A stretch of DNA of 64,000 bases from Marinoscillum luteum (lineage in GTDB: Bacteria; Bacteroidota; Bacteroidia; Cytophagales; Cyclobacteriaceae). The position numbers and the translations under genes are program-made. The stretch spans positions 248,001 through 312,000 of the forward strand of contig NZ_JBIPKE010000015.1 of the NCBI RefSeq assembly GCF_044005705.1, in the 5' to 3' direction. The notes under the pieces are model-generated. The model had not been told where the DNA came from. It saw only the letters and a program-made list of their open reading frames with translations, and did no database searches. This document shows, one piece after another, positions 26,680 to 35,775 of the stretch (positions are counted from its first letter, which is position 1; each line of letters opens with the position of its first letter).

Positions 26680-26736
26680 TATGCATGCATAACATATTTT
26701 TTATATCTTTGAGATAGTATGCATGCATAACATATT
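26680..26736. repeat. Twin 19-bp direct repeats in acyl-CoA dehydrogenase promoter
   Basis: TATGCATGCATAACATATT occurs at 26680-26698 and again, identically, at 26718-26736 (38-bp period). Each copy holds the palindrome ATGCATGCAT. The copies bracket a -7 element, so they look like operators for a dimeric regulator. Confidence 0.8.
26704..26711 (+). promoter_or_regulatory. Candidate -7 element (TATCTTTG)
   Basis: Exact TAnnTTTG match, 57 bases before the chosen ATG at 26768 and between the two 19-bp repeats. Confidence 0.6.
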
Positions 26737-26767
26737 AACTCTATCAATAAAAGCATCTCATAAGACC

Positions 26768-28576
26768 ATGGAAGCAGTAGCACAAAAATCAGCGATTAAA
26801 GGCGGCGAGTTCATCATCAGAGAAACATCTGCAGACGAAATATTCATTCCGGAACATTTCACAGAAGAGCAAAAAATGATGGCTGCTGCCACCCAGGACT
26901 TTATAGACCTGGAAATCACCCCTAATGTAGATCGAATAGACAGCATGGAACCGGGACTCATGCCCGCTCTAATGGAAAAAGCCGGCGAGCTTGGACTATT
27001 GGGTGTGGCTGTGCCCGAAGAGTATGGCGGGCTGGGTATGAATTTTAACACCAGTATGTTGATGGCCGACATCATTGCCGCATCGGGATCTTTTTCTACA
27101 GCCTATGGTGCGCACACTGGTATAGGCACGTTACCTATCCTATACTATGGCACAGAAGAGCAAAAGCAAAAGTATCTCCCCAAACTGGCCTCTGGTGAAT
27201 GGAAAGCCTGCTACTGCCTGACGGAACCGGATGCCGGATCTGATGCCAACTCGGGGAAAACCAAAGCCAAACTCTCAGATGACGGAAAACACTATATCAT
27301 TAACGGTCAGAAAATGTGGATCTCCAACGCGGGTTTTGCAGACCTCTTTATTGTTTTCGCGAAAATCGATGATGACAAGAATCTAACCGCTTTTATTGTG
27401 GAGAAGGAATTCGGCGGTATCACTATGAACGATGAGGAGCGTAAGCTGGGCATCAAAGGTTCCTCTACCAGACAGGTATTCTTTAATGACTGTACTGTGC
27501 CGGTGGAAAACATGCTTTCTGAACGTGAAAACGGATTTAAGATCGCTGTGAATGTGCTGAATGTCGGTAGAATCAAGTTGGGTGCCGGAGTGATCAATGG
27601 CTGTAAAACAGTGGCCTCACAGGCCACCAACTATGCCAATGAACGCAAGCAGTTTGGAGTATCTATCTCCAGCTTTGGGGCTATTAAGGCAAAACTAGCC
27701 ACCATGGCTACCAAAACTTACGCCATAGAATCAGCTGCCTACAGAGCAGGTCAGAACATTGACGATCGCATAGAATCGTTGATCAACGAAGGTACGGACC
27801 TAAGTAAAGCCAAATTGAAGGCTTTAGAGCAATTCTCGATTGAATGTGCCATTATCAAAATACATGGATCTGAGGTATTGGACTTCTGCGTGGATGAAGG
27901 GGTGCAAATCTATGGCGGTATGGGCTTCTCAGAAGAAGCACCCATGGCCCGGGCCTATAGAGACGCCAGAATCACCAGAATCTATGAAGGTACCAACGAG
28001 ATCAACCGCATGCTCCTGGTAGGAATGATGTTTAAGCGCGCCATGAAAGGTGAGCTGGACCTTCTGGGACCCGCGATGGCTGTAGGCAAAGAGCTCACCT
28101 CCGTGCCTTCATTTGAGACACCGGACATGAGTGCCCCACTGGCTGAGGAAAAAGATGTCCTTAAAAAACTGAAAAAAGCTGCACTTATGGTGGCAGGAAA
28201 AGCAGCTGAAACTTTTGGCCCTACCCTCAACGACGAGCAGGAAGTGCTCATGCACATCGCCGATATGTTGATTGAAATCTATGCTGCAGAGTCTACCCTG
28301 CTGAGAACCGAAAAACTCATGGGTATCTATGGTGATGAAGGCAGTCAGCTGTATCAGCAAATGGCCAAACTCTATATGCACGATGCTGTTCAGAAAATCA
28401 GAAATCATGGCGAAGAAGCCGTGGCCTGCTTTACTGAAGGTGACGAACTCAAAGTTTTACTGATGGGTATGAAAAGATTCACAAAAATCAATTCCGTCAA
28501 TACAAGGGACCTAAGAAGGGCAATCGCTGATAAAATGATATCAGAAAACAAGTTTCCTTACAGTCTTTACAAATAA
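26768..28576 (+). CDS. Acyl-CoA dehydrogenase (long form)
   Basis: A 602-residue FAD enzyme of fatty-acid beta-oxidation, oxidising acyl-CoA to enoyl-CoA. I chose the ATG at 26768 because the earlier in-frame ATG at 26723 lies inside a promoter repeat. Motifs: N-terminal helical domain 'FTEEQKMMAAATQDFIDLE', FAD/substrate loop 'YCLTEPDAGSDANS', 'MWISNAGFADLF', 'NYANERKQFGVSISSFG', and 'QIYGGMGFSEEAPMARAYRD' then 'RITRIYEGTNEINR' with the catalytic Glu. The extra 190 or so C-terminal residues, as in VLCAD/ACAD9-type enzymes, distinguish it from the 380-residue short forms. It appears to be monocistronic, with its own terminator and probable operators. Confidence 0.95.
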   Translation: MEAVAQKSAIKGGEFIIRETSADEIFIPEHFTEEQKMMAAATQDFIDLEITPNVDRIDSMEPGLMPALMEKAGELGLLGVAVPEEYGGLGMNFNTSMLMADIIAASGSFSTAYGAHTGIGTLPILYYGTEEQKQKYLPKLASGEWKACYCLTEPDAGSDANSGKTKAKLSDDGKHYIINGQKMWISNAGFADLFIVFAKIDDDKNLTAFIVEKEFGGITMNDEERKLGIKGSSTRQVFFNDCTVPVENMLSERENGFKIAVNVLNVGRIKLGAGVINGCKTVASQATNYANERKQFGVSISSFGAIKAKLATMATKTYAIESAAYRAGQNIDDRIESLINEGTDLSKAKLKALEQFSIECAIIKIHGSEVLDFCVDEGVQIYGGMGFSEEAPMARAYRDARITRIYEGTNEINRMLLVGMMFKRAMKGELDLLGPAMAVGKELTSVPSFETPDMSAPLAEEKDVLKKLKKAALMVAGKAAETFGPTLNDEQEVLMHIADMLIEIYAAESTLLRTEKLMGIYGDEGSQLYQQMAKLYMHDAVQKIRNHGEEAVACFTEGDELKVLLMGMKRFTKINSVNTRDLRRAIADKMISENKFPYSLYK

Positions 28577-28600
28577 AATTCTGTTGCACATTTTTAAAAC

Positions 28601-28625
28601 AAAAGCCGGTCTCGCCGGCTTTTTT
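28601..28625 (+). terminator. Rho-independent terminator
   Basis: 9-bp stem (28601-28609 with 28615-28623), 5-base loop, T-run; follows the acyl-CoA dehydrogenase gene. Confidence 0.85.
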
Positions 28626-28681
28626 ATTTATCTGGCTTTAAAGTTTACTTTGATTACCAGATCGCATAATTTTAACTGAAA

Positions 28682-30124
28682 ATGGCGAGTATCGACATGG
28701 AATCCTTCAAGAAACTGACGACAAAAGAAAAAGCACTCTCCCTTAACCTGGATGATCGTATATATGGTACCATAGCAGAAATAGGTGGCGGTCAGGAGGT
28801 TGCCGATTACTTCTTCAAAGCCGGAGCCGCATCTGGCACCATCGCCAAAACCATGTCGGCCTATGACATGACCTTCAGTGATGCCATCTATGGAAAGAGT
28901 GAGCGCTACGTTTGTGAGGACAAACTCATGCGAATGCTCAACAGAGAGTACTCACTCCTCTCCCAACGCCTGACCCAGCGAGCCAAAAGGTCACACTTTT
29001 TTGCGTTTGCCAATACGGTAGAAACGATTAACTACAAAAGAACCAATGAGGGTCATGGCTGGATCGGGTTGCGATTTCAGAAGCACCCGAATTCTGATCC
29101 TAATGACTGTGTCATCCATGTGATCCTCAAAGACAATGATCCCCTGTGGCAACAGCAGGTACTCGGGATGGTGGGCGTCAACCTCATCCACGCCTGCTAC
29201 AACTACGCTGAGCCGGAAGACATTCTTAATTCCCTCATTGACAATATTCATCACAGTCGTGTTGAAGTGGATATGTTCAAAATTGAGGGCCCGGACTTTC
29301 ATCATGTAGACAATAGGCTGATGAGCCTGAAACTGGTGAAGAATGGCCTGACCCACGCCGCCATGTTTGATCCCAAAGGCAAGGTACTCCAGCCATCTGC
29401 AGTGCTTTATAAGAAAAACATTTTTGTACTCCGCGGACGGTTCAGACCAGTAACGCATGTGAATGTGGACATGATGCTCACAGGTATGCGGGCCTTTAGG
29501 AATGAGAGCGATGTAGAGATCAAAAACATCATGCCATTGGTAGAGCTCACGCTCAATGACCTCACCATGGAAGGTGAAGTAGACGAAACAGATTTTCTGG
29601 ACCGTGTAGACCTGCTCTGCTCACTTGGTCAGAATGTGCTGATCTCCAACTACCAGGAGCACTACAAGCTGGCTTCCTATCTTTCGAAATTCACAAGACA
29701 CAAGAAGCTTGGCATTGTACTGGGGTACTATAACCTTCAGCGAATTTTCGATGAGTCCTATTATGAAAACCTCAAAGGAGGAATCCTCGAGTCATTTGGA
29801 AGGCTATTTGGTAGTAACGTGAAACTCTACGTGTACCCGGCCATTGATGCCAACTCCAAGGAAATTGTCACTTCAGAAAACTTTACTCCTGAGGTTCACC
29901 TGAAAAATCTCTACCAATACCTCAAAGACAATGATCAGATTGAAGATGTACAGGGCGCCAAAACAGAGAATCTTCATATTATCTCTGATGATGTGCTTAG
30001 AATGATCGAAAATGGTGAAGTGGGGTGGGAAAAATTTGTCCCTAACAAAGTATCCGATGCCATCAAAGACCACCACCTCTTCAACTTTCCGTACGAAGTG
30101 CCTTTGGACGAAGAAGACCTCTAA
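28682..30124 (+). CDS. Conserved 480-aa protein of unknown function
   Basis: I recognise this as a conserved family whose N-terminus reads 'LNLDDRIYGTIAEIGGGQEV' and 'KTMSAYDMTFSDAIYGK'. Members are sometimes labelled nicotinate-nucleotide adenylyltransferase, but no HxGH nucleotidyltransferase motif is visible, so I do not accept that name. The protein is soluble, without signal peptide or membrane helices. Other conserved-looking strings are 'GHGWIGLRFQ', 'GVNLIHACYN' and 'VLISNYQEHYKLASYL'. An in-frame ATG at 28697 is an alternative start. It is flanked by an acyl-CoA dehydrogenase and a transporter, neither explaining it. Function unknown. Confidence 0.85.
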   Translation: MASIDMESFKKLTTKEKALSLNLDDRIYGTIAEIGGGQEVADYFFKAGAASGTIAKTMSAYDMTFSDAIYGKSERYVCEDKLMRMLNREYSLLSQRLTQRAKRSHFFAFANTVETINYKRTNEGHGWIGLRFQKHPNSDPNDCVIHVILKDNDPLWQQQVLGMVGVNLIHACYNYAEPEDILNSLIDNIHHSRVEVDMFKIEGPDFHHVDNRLMSLKLVKNGLTHAAMFDPKGKVLQPSAVLYKKNIFVLRGRFRPVTHVNVDMMLTGMRAFRNESDVEIKNIMPLVELTLNDLTMEGEVDETDFLDRVDLLCSLGQNVLISNYQEHYKLASYLSKFTRHKKLGIVLGYYNLQRIFDESYYENLKGGILESFGRLFGSNVKLYVYPAIDANSKEIVTSENFTPEVHLKNLYQYLKDNDQIEDVQGAKTENLHIISDDVLRMIENGEVGWEKFVPNKVSDAIKDHHLFNFPYEVPLDEEDL

Positions 30125-30176
30125 AATCACTTTCAAATGATTTTTCAAACCCGTCCATTGCTTTGGGCGCTTTTGT

Positions 30177-30184
30177 TATATTTG
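30177..30184 (+). promoter_or_regulatory. Candidate -7 element (TATATTTG)
   Basis: Exact TAnnTTTG match 23 bases before the NSS transporter start. Confidence 0.5.
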
Positions 30185-30206
30185 ACGTTTAAATTTTCTT
30201 AAGCGC

Positions 30207-31598
30207 ATGTCAAACAGAGGATCATTCTCCAATAAATTGGGTTTCATTTTAGCAGCAGCCGGATCGGCAGTAGGGTTGGGTAATATTTGGAGTTTCCCTT
30301 TTGAAGTGGGTGCAGGTGGTGGTGCGGCCTTTTTGCTGGTCTACCTGTTCTTTTGCTTTATCCTCTGCTTTCCTGTGATGGTAACCGAGATTGCCATCGG
30401 AAGAAAAACACAGCTAAATCCCGCAGGAGCTTACGAAGCACTTGGTTTTAAAAAGTGGCGTATTTTGGGCCTTCCGGGCATCATCAGTGGGGTGGTGATT
30501 CTCTCTTTTTACAATGTAGTTGCCGGTTGGGCTTTTGGTTTTTTCATTGAACTCCTAACCGGGCATTTTGAAATAGGAAGTCAGTTTTCCACGTTCATTA
30601 AGGATGTCTTCAAGGTGGGACTCTATGCAATGGTATTCATGTTTGCTACCGCCTTCATCGTATCCAAAGGGGTATCTGGAGGGATTGAGCGGGCCTCCAA
30701 AATATTAATGCCAACATTGATTACCATGATACTAGGCTTGGTCGTTTATTCCCTAACTCTAGATCATGCATTTGAAGGCATTAAGTTCTACCTGGTGCCC
30801 GACTTTTCGGAGCTTACCCTGAGTGTCATGGGCAATGCCATGGGACAGGCCTTCTTTTCGCTTTCTCTGGGAATGGGTGCGCTGATCACTTATGGCAGTT
30901 ATGTAGGTAAAAATGATAACATTGTGACGTCTGCGGCATTTATCACTTTAGCGGATGTTGGAATTGCTTTTATTGCTGGACTAATGATGTTTCCTATGGT
31001 AGCCTACCTCACTGATGGCACCATGGAAGGAGCCGGCCAGGGCGCAGGCCTGATTTTCACTGTGCTGCCGGGTGCGTTCGAAAGCCTGGGACCTCTACTC
31101 GGCGTGGTAATTGGTTCCTTGTTCTTTTTGTTGCTCTCCTTTGCAGCCCTGACCTCCACCGTTTCTCTTCTGGAAGTACCCGTAGCATATATAGTAGACG
31201 AGAAAAAAATCAAGAGAAACCGTGCTGTATGGATCATGGCCACCATTATTTTCGTTTTGGGTATCCCGTCACTCCTTTCCAATGGCTACTCAGGGTTTTT
31301 CTCCAGCTTCATCACCTATGTAGGTGCGGAGAATGCCACTTCGTTTATGGATTTTGCACAGAATGTGGCCAACGATACTTTCCTGCCTTTGGGTGGATGT
31401 CTCATCTCCATCTTTGCGGCTTATGCCTGGAAGACAAAGAACCTGAACGAAGAAATCGCTTTGGGCTACCCCAATTATATGGGATCGTTTATCCAGAAGT
31501 ATCTTAATTTTGCAGTAACAATTTTATGTCCGCTGGTTTTGGGAACCATGTTCTTATTAACCCTGCTGCAGACTTTTTTCGGTGTGACGCTTTTTTAG
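30207..31598 (+). CDS. Sodium-dependent transporter, NSS (SNF) family
   Basis: A 463-residue inner-membrane protein with about 11-12 helices. TM1 carries the signature 'AAAGSAVGLGNIWSFPF' with the unwound Na+/substrate site, followed by 'GGGAAFLLVYLFFCF' and 'PVMVTEIAIGRKTQLNP'. TM6 'GQAFFSLSLGMGALITYGSY' is also typical. NSS proteins of bacteria (LeuT, TnaT, MhsT types) co-transport amino acids or related amines with Na+; the substrate here is not evident. Its stop overlaps that of the convergent gene by 3 bases. Confidence 0.95.
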   Translation: MSNRGSFSNKLGFILAAAGSAVGLGNIWSFPFEVGAGGGAAFLLVYLFFCFILCFPVMVTEIAIGRKTQLNPAGAYEALGFKKWRILGLPGIISGVVILSFYNVVAGWAFGFFIELLTGHFEIGSQFSTFIKDVFKVGLYAMVFMFATAFIVSKGVSGGIERASKILMPTLITMILGLVVYSLTLDHAFEGIKFYLVPDFSELTLSVMGNAMGQAFFSLSLGMGALITYGSYVGKNDNIVTSAAFITLADVGIAFIAGLMMFPMVAYLTDGTMEGAGQGAGLIFTVLPGAFESLGPLLGVVIGSLFFLLLSFAALTSTVSLLEVPVAYIVDEKKIKRNRAVWIMATIIFVLGIPSLLSNGYSGFFSSFITYVGAENATSFMDFAQNVANDTFLPLGGCLISIFAAYAWKTKNLNEEIALGYPNYMGSFIQKYLNFAVTILCPLVLGTMFLLTLLQTFFGVTLF

Positions 31599-32380
31599 TC
31601 CTTTCGGAAAACCCCGGGATCTTTACTGTCAAAATAAATCACATAATCTCCGCTCGGGAGACTACTGATATCTGCCGTGGTACCCTGACCGGATAATACC
31701 AGATCTCCGCCGGCATCAAAAACCTCGTAAGAGGCAGCCCTGGACAGGTACAGTGTATTAGTGGCATTATAGGGCTTAAATGTCACCGGCTCAGGATAGA
31801 AATGAAAATCCACTTCCCGTGAAAGCAGATAATCTCCCTTCGGGGTGATGTACTTTATTCTCAGCTTGTTGGCCCCTTCTTCCAGCAAAGGTGAATAACT
31901 ATACTCAGCACCCCCAAACTCACCTTTTGCTGGAACGGTATCCCCCTCTATCCAAATACCGAATTGATACTTTTCCAACGTGAATACACTTCCCGACTTT
32001 TCGCCGCTTGTCCTCCAAACCAGTGCTGTATCTGCAAACCCAACTTCCCCGAAGGAAAATGTGCTATGAAAATGAATGGCGTCAGGGTTCAGTATGATGG
32101 GCTTACAACCTGGAGCATGTTGAACTTTGATGGAAAGTGGGGAAAACTTATCAATTCCATTGAAATCAAGTTTAAGGGCACTCACTTTATAGTTTAGACC
32201 AAGTCTGGTTCCATTCACATAGATAGCCGTGACACAGAATGACATAGATTCCCGATTGTAGGGATTTTGGATAAACAAAGTCTTCCCCTGATAAACCCCT
32301 GTAATATGCAACTCAGCAGACTCCTGAGGGAAATGGTCTGTGATCAAAAATAATTCTAGTAAAAAGGCAAACTTGAGCAA
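31595..32380 (-). CDS. Hypothetical exported protein with sorting-like C-terminus
   Basis: A 261-residue protein with a short hydrophobic N-terminus (LKFAFLLELFLITDHFPQES) and all-beta content. The last 65 residues, including 'SYEVFDAGGDLVLSGQG', 'ISSLPSGDYVIYFD' and a basic end, resemble the beta fold of T9SS C-terminal sorting domains though short of certain. Repeated strands 'LLEEGANKLRIKYITPKGDY' suggest an Ig-like domain before it. Possibly a secreted or surface protein; no known family recognised. Confidence 0.7.
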   Translation of the reverse strand: MLKFAFLLELFLITDHFPQESAELHITGVYQGKTLFIQNPYNRESMSFCVTAIYVNGTRLGLNYKVSALKLDFNGIDKFSPLSIKVQHAPGCKPIILNPDAIHFHSTFSFGEVGFADTALVWRTSGEKSGSVFTLEKYQFGIWIEGDTVPAKGEFGGAEYSYSPLLEEGANKLRIKYITPKGDYLLSREVDFHFYPEPVTFKPYNATNTLYLSRAASYEVFDAGGDLVLSGQGTTADISSLPSGDYVIYFDSKDPGVFRKD

Positions 32381-32539
32381 ATCGGCGGATTTGGGTTAAG
32401 TGATGAAGTTAAAAAAAATTGTCATCAGATTAAATGAACATCACTTTTAAATCCAATTTACGTTGATATATATGTTCCATTAATTTGAAGTTACCTGATT
32501 ATATTTTAAATTATATGTAAACCTCTAAACACATCAACC

Positions 32540-33442
32540 ATGCACTACCCCAAACGTTTCCCCCACCTGATATTATTACTTCTGGTCATTGCTTCCTGTA
32601 GCCCGGAAAAGCCAGCCACCAATGAGGAAAAGGTTTCGTTTGAAGGCTCCTGGAATCTCGTCGCTTACATCCCTCACTCGGAAGGTCTCAATGAATGGAA
32701 TACCTATGGCGACAGCATTCTTTATCAAAAACATTTGACCTCAGATCATTTTACATGGATAAAATACGACACTAAAAATGAGCAACTACTGGGCATGGGA
32801 GGAGGAAGCTACAGCATTAATACCGGGCAGTACGTGGAAAACATTGAATTCTTCTTCCCTCCGGGCAGTTCAGAACTTGGACAGGCCATTCCATTCAACT
32901 TTGAGCTTGCTGATGGCATCTGGTACCATACAGGATATGCCAAGGAAATGGACATGGACATGGAAACGGGTGAGATCGTGGTAATAGACTCCAATAAAAT
33001 TGAAGAAAAGTGGATGAAAACCAGCCTCCCTCCTAATACCAACTCCAGTGTGATGGGTACCTGGGAGTTGACCTCATACCTCGATGCCAGTCAGAAGGAG
33101 TTTATGGAATATCCTGAATTTATTGGATACATTAAACTGATTACTCCTACTCATTTCACCTGGATCTATTTCGATAAGGATGCTGATGAGATCTACGCCT
33201 CAGGTTCGGGAAGCTACCGATATGAAAATGGGAAATATTCCGAAACGATCGACATGATCTATCCTACTAATAGCGGACAGATCGGAGAAACGATCACCTT
33301 CAAATCTGATATTGAAAACAGCAAATGGAAACATGCCGGGTACCTTCCAAATATCATTATTGATAGTACAAATGGTGACATTGTAAGGGATTCAATATTA
33401 ATTGATGAAGTTTGGGCACTTCACTCAGATAAATCCATGTAA
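32540..33442 (+). CDS. Lipoprotein with two tandem lipocalin-like repeats
   Basis: A 300-residue lipoprotein with lipobox 'VIASCSP'. The mature part is an internal duplication: repeat 1 starts 'FEGSWNLVAYIPHSEG' (about residue 35) and repeat 2 starts 'VMGTWELTSYLDASQ' (about 170). Both contain 'HFTWI.YD', a 'G.GSY' turn and a late 'W...GY' strand, and both end in an 'EEKWM/DEVWAL' strand. This is the pattern of lipocalin-like small barrels that bind hydrophobic ligands. Function unknown; AT-rich promoter region upstream (32381-32539). Confidence 0.8.
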   Translation: MHYPKRFPHLILLLLVIASCSPEKPATNEEKVSFEGSWNLVAYIPHSEGLNEWNTYGDSILYQKHLTSDHFTWIKYDTKNEQLLGMGGGSYSINTGQYVENIEFFFPPGSSELGQAIPFNFELADGIWYHTGYAKEMDMDMETGEIVVIDSNKIEEKWMKTSLPPNTNSSVMGTWELTSYLDASQKEFMEYPEFIGYIKLITPTHFTWIYFDKDADEIYASGSGSYRYENGKYSETIDMIYPTNSGQIGETITFKSDIENSKWKHAGYLPNIIIDSTNGDIVRDSILIDEVWALHSDKSM

Positions 33443-33564
33443 TCAAGCTTAAAAATTTAAAACTTATGGTTACCTTTTATCGTTAAAACGTATTCAACCA
33501 CAGGAGCCAGACTAAGAAGTACAATTTATTCACCGAATAATTAAACTTGATTGACGAGATTATC

Positions 33565-33765
33565 ATGAAATTTATATGGTATAACCCCGATTTGGATGCT
33601 TATCAAAAAGGAACCATGGAGGACTATTCTCACTTAATAGGCTCAAGTGAAAATGGCGATAGGTTTGATATCCTCTATGAGTTTGCAGATTCGTCAGATC
33701 GGCTGATTGACAAAATTCTAGGTTCGCTCAACATTGTGAGAAGTCAAAAAGTGGCTACCAACTAA
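33565..33765 (+). CDS. Small conserved hypothetical protein
   Basis: A 66-residue soluble protein starting at the ATG 33565 (a TTG at 33547 is a less likely start). 'MKFIWYNPDLDAYQKG' and 'DILYEFADSSDRLIDKILGS' give it a coherent acidic alpha/beta look, and its codon use matches neighbours, so I think it is real. It precedes the DUF4136 lipoprotein by 18 bases. No known family. Confidence 0.6.
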   Translation: MKFIWYNPDLDAYQKGTMEDYSHLIGSSENGDRFDILYEFADSSDRLIDKILGSLNIVRSQKVATN

Positions 33766-33783
33766 GTCACTCTGTCCATCCGT

Positions 33784-34365
33784 ATGTCTAATCGCATTTC
33801 CTCTCTGGGTAAATCTTCTCTATTCCTTCTGCTTTTTTCTTTTCTTTTCTCATGTCATCCCAAAGTTGTTGATTTCGTCAACACCAAGTCTAACTTCAAT
33901 GCATTTGACAGCTATTTGGTGGTTAATTTCAAGGCCAATCAAACCGACATCTCCGAAGAAGGCCGAAGGATTCTTTCTGAAATTGAACAAAACATTCACC
34001 TGGAAATGAACAGACGGGCTTACCGCCCCATCAATACCAATCCCGACCTGGTTGTGAGGTATGAGCTCATTTCTAACCAAGCCATCAAGACCCAACAAAA
34101 CAACTACGGATACTCTCCGTATTCCACTTTTCCCTCGCAAAGCTATATCACCGTAAAAGCGGTACTGGAATCGGCACTGCTAATAGAAATCACAGACGTG
34201 AAAACAAAAAAACTGGTCTGGCAGGCAAGTGTGGACATGGACAAGTACACCAAAAAAAGCAAGCAGGAAGAAATCATCAAAGATGCTGTCACTAATCTCT
34301 TCGATACTTACCTTTACCGGGCAAACTCGAATACTCCTGACGAATCTTTGATATCAGCTAAATGA
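33784..34365 (+). CDS. DUF4136-family lipoprotein
   Basis: A 193-residue lipoprotein with lipobox 'FLFSCHP'. The mature domain fits DUF4136: 'FNAFDSYLVVNF', 'IEQNIHLEMNRRAYRPINTN', 'PDLVVRYEL' and 'KKLVWQASVDMDKY'. Such proteins face the periplasm or outer membrane; function unknown. Its 3' end overlaps the NhaC antiporter start by 4 bases, so the two are translated together. Confidence 0.9.
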   Translation: MSNRISSLGKSSLFLLLFSFLFSCHPKVVDFVNTKSNFNAFDSYLVVNFKANQTDISEEGRRILSEIEQNIHLEMNRRAYRPINTNPDLVVRYELISNQAIKTQQNNYGYSPYSTFPSQSYITVKAVLESALLIEITDVKTKKLVWQASVDMDKYTKKSKQEEIIKDAVTNLFDTYLYRANSNTPDESLISAK

Positions 34366-35774
34366 CAGACTTTGGTTTCCTCTCCCTGCTACCTCCCATT
34401 CTTGCCATTTTTCTCGCCATCAGAACCAAACAAGTCATTGTATCCCTCGTTTTCGGGCTACTACTAGGCTATGTCATTATTTCAGGAGGTAACGTTTTTG
34501 AGGGGATTCTATCTACAGCAGACCATTTGGTACAGGTATTTGAAAGCGCAGGAAACACACGCACCGTCCTGTTCACGTTGCTGATTGGAGCCCTCATTCA
34601 GCTGATTCGCTACTCAGGTGGCATCAACGGTTTCGTTGGAAGAATTCAGAAGTCCATTTTGAAAAGCAAAAACCCAAAATCAAAACTGCAAGTGGCTGCA
34701 GGACTTACCGGTTTTTTTATTTTCATAGAATCCAATATTTCTATCCTCACCGTAGGTACGGTCTTTCAATCCCTTTTCGACAAGTTTAATATTTCCAGAC
34801 AAAAACTGGCCTACCTGGCAGATAGCAGTTCGGCCCCTTCCTGCATCCTGTTTCCGCTGAATGCCTGGGGCGCCTACATCATAGGTTTACTGTCAGTATA
34901 TGAGGGAGTGGCTCCATTCAAAACGCTTCTTTACTCCATCCCCTTCAACTTCTACCCGATATTTACATTGGCGCTGGTATTTTTCCTGGCAGCCACCAAT
35001 AAAAGCTATGGGCCAATGAAAAGGTTTGAGCAGAACACTGTTGATACTCCTTCAAATCAGGAAGAGCTACCGGAGGGAAAAGCGCGAAACATGCTTCTTC
35101 CTCTTGGAATCATGATCATTTCCATGCCTCTGTTTCTCATTTATACCGGCTGGTCAGGTGAGACGCCTGGTTCTTTTGGTACTAAAACCTGGGATGCCAT
35201 AGCGAATGCCTCAGGTTCTGCAGCCGTATTGTATGCTGTGATCTCCGCAGTAGTTTTTGCCGGAGTGTTTTATGGCTTCCAAAAGAAAATTAGCCTTGGG
35301 AACTTTATAGAAGAAAGCATGACCGGAATGAAAGAAATGCTCTCTATGGCCATCCTCATGGTACTCGCATTTGCTATTGGCACGCTCTGCAAAGAACTTG
35401 GCACAGGCGTGTATGTGGCTTCGGTCACCTCCTCCTGGCTTTCACCTTCGCTCGCTCCGGCTATTATATTCCTCACAAGCTGTTTTATTGCATTCAGCAC
35501 AGGTACCTCCTGGGGCACTTTTGCGATCATGATTTCAATCGCTGTACCTCTGGCTCAAGCCATCGACCTGAACATCTACCTGGCCGTGGCAGCTGTGCTG
35601 GGTGGTGGTGTATTTGGAGACCACTGTTCACCTATCTCAGACACCACACTCATCTCCTCCATGGCCTCTGGATCAGATCACATAGAGCACGTACAGACGC
35701 AGCTACCCTACGCCCTCTTCACTGGAGGGTTGTCCGTAGTAATGTATCTGATCATCGGTTTTTTGGTTGCTTAA
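34362..35774 (+). CDS. Na+/H+ antiporter, NhaC family
   Basis: A 470-residue inner-membrane protein with about 11-12 helices. 'SNISILTVGTVFQSLFDKF', 'SSSAPSCILFPLNAWGAYI', 'TGTSWGTFAIMISIAVPLA' and 'GGGVFGDHCSPISDTTLISS' are the characteristic motifs of the NhaC/YuiF antiporter group (ion transporter superfamily), with the conserved Asp residues of the last motif. It may exchange Na+ for H+, or in some relatives organic acids. Co-translated with DUF4136; convergent with lysA at a 1-base gap. Confidence 0.93.
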   Translation: MTDFGFLSLLPPILAIFLAIRTKQVIVSLVFGLLLGYVIISGGNVFEGILSTADHLVQVFESAGNTRTVLFTLLIGALIQLIRYSGGINGFVGRIQKSILKSKNPKSKLQVAAGLTGFFIFIESNISILTVGTVFQSLFDKFNISRQKLAYLADSSSAPSCILFPLNAWGAYIIGLLSVYEGVAPFKTLLYSIPFNFYPIFTLALVFFLAATNKSYGPMKRFEQNTVDTPSNQEELPEGKARNMLLPLGIMIISMPLFLIYTGWSGETPGSFGTKTWDAIANASGSAAVLYAVISAVVFAGVFYGFQKKISLGNFIEESMTGMKEMLSMAILMVLAFAIGTLCKELGTGVYVASVTSSWLSPSLAPAIIFLTSCFIAFSTGTSWGTFAIMISIAVPLAQAIDLNIYLAVAAVLGGGVFGDHCSPISDTTLISSMASGSDHIEHVQTQLPYALFTGGLSVVMYLIIGFLVA

Positions 35775-35775
35775 A

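Noticed and set aside
26723..26767. Earlier ATG for acyl-CoA dehydrogenase
   Set aside because: It sits inside the second promoter repeat, and the family N-terminus fits the ATG at 26768.
28682..30124. Nicotinate-nucleotide adenylyltransferase
   Set aside because: No HxGH-type motif visible; the name seems to be propagated.
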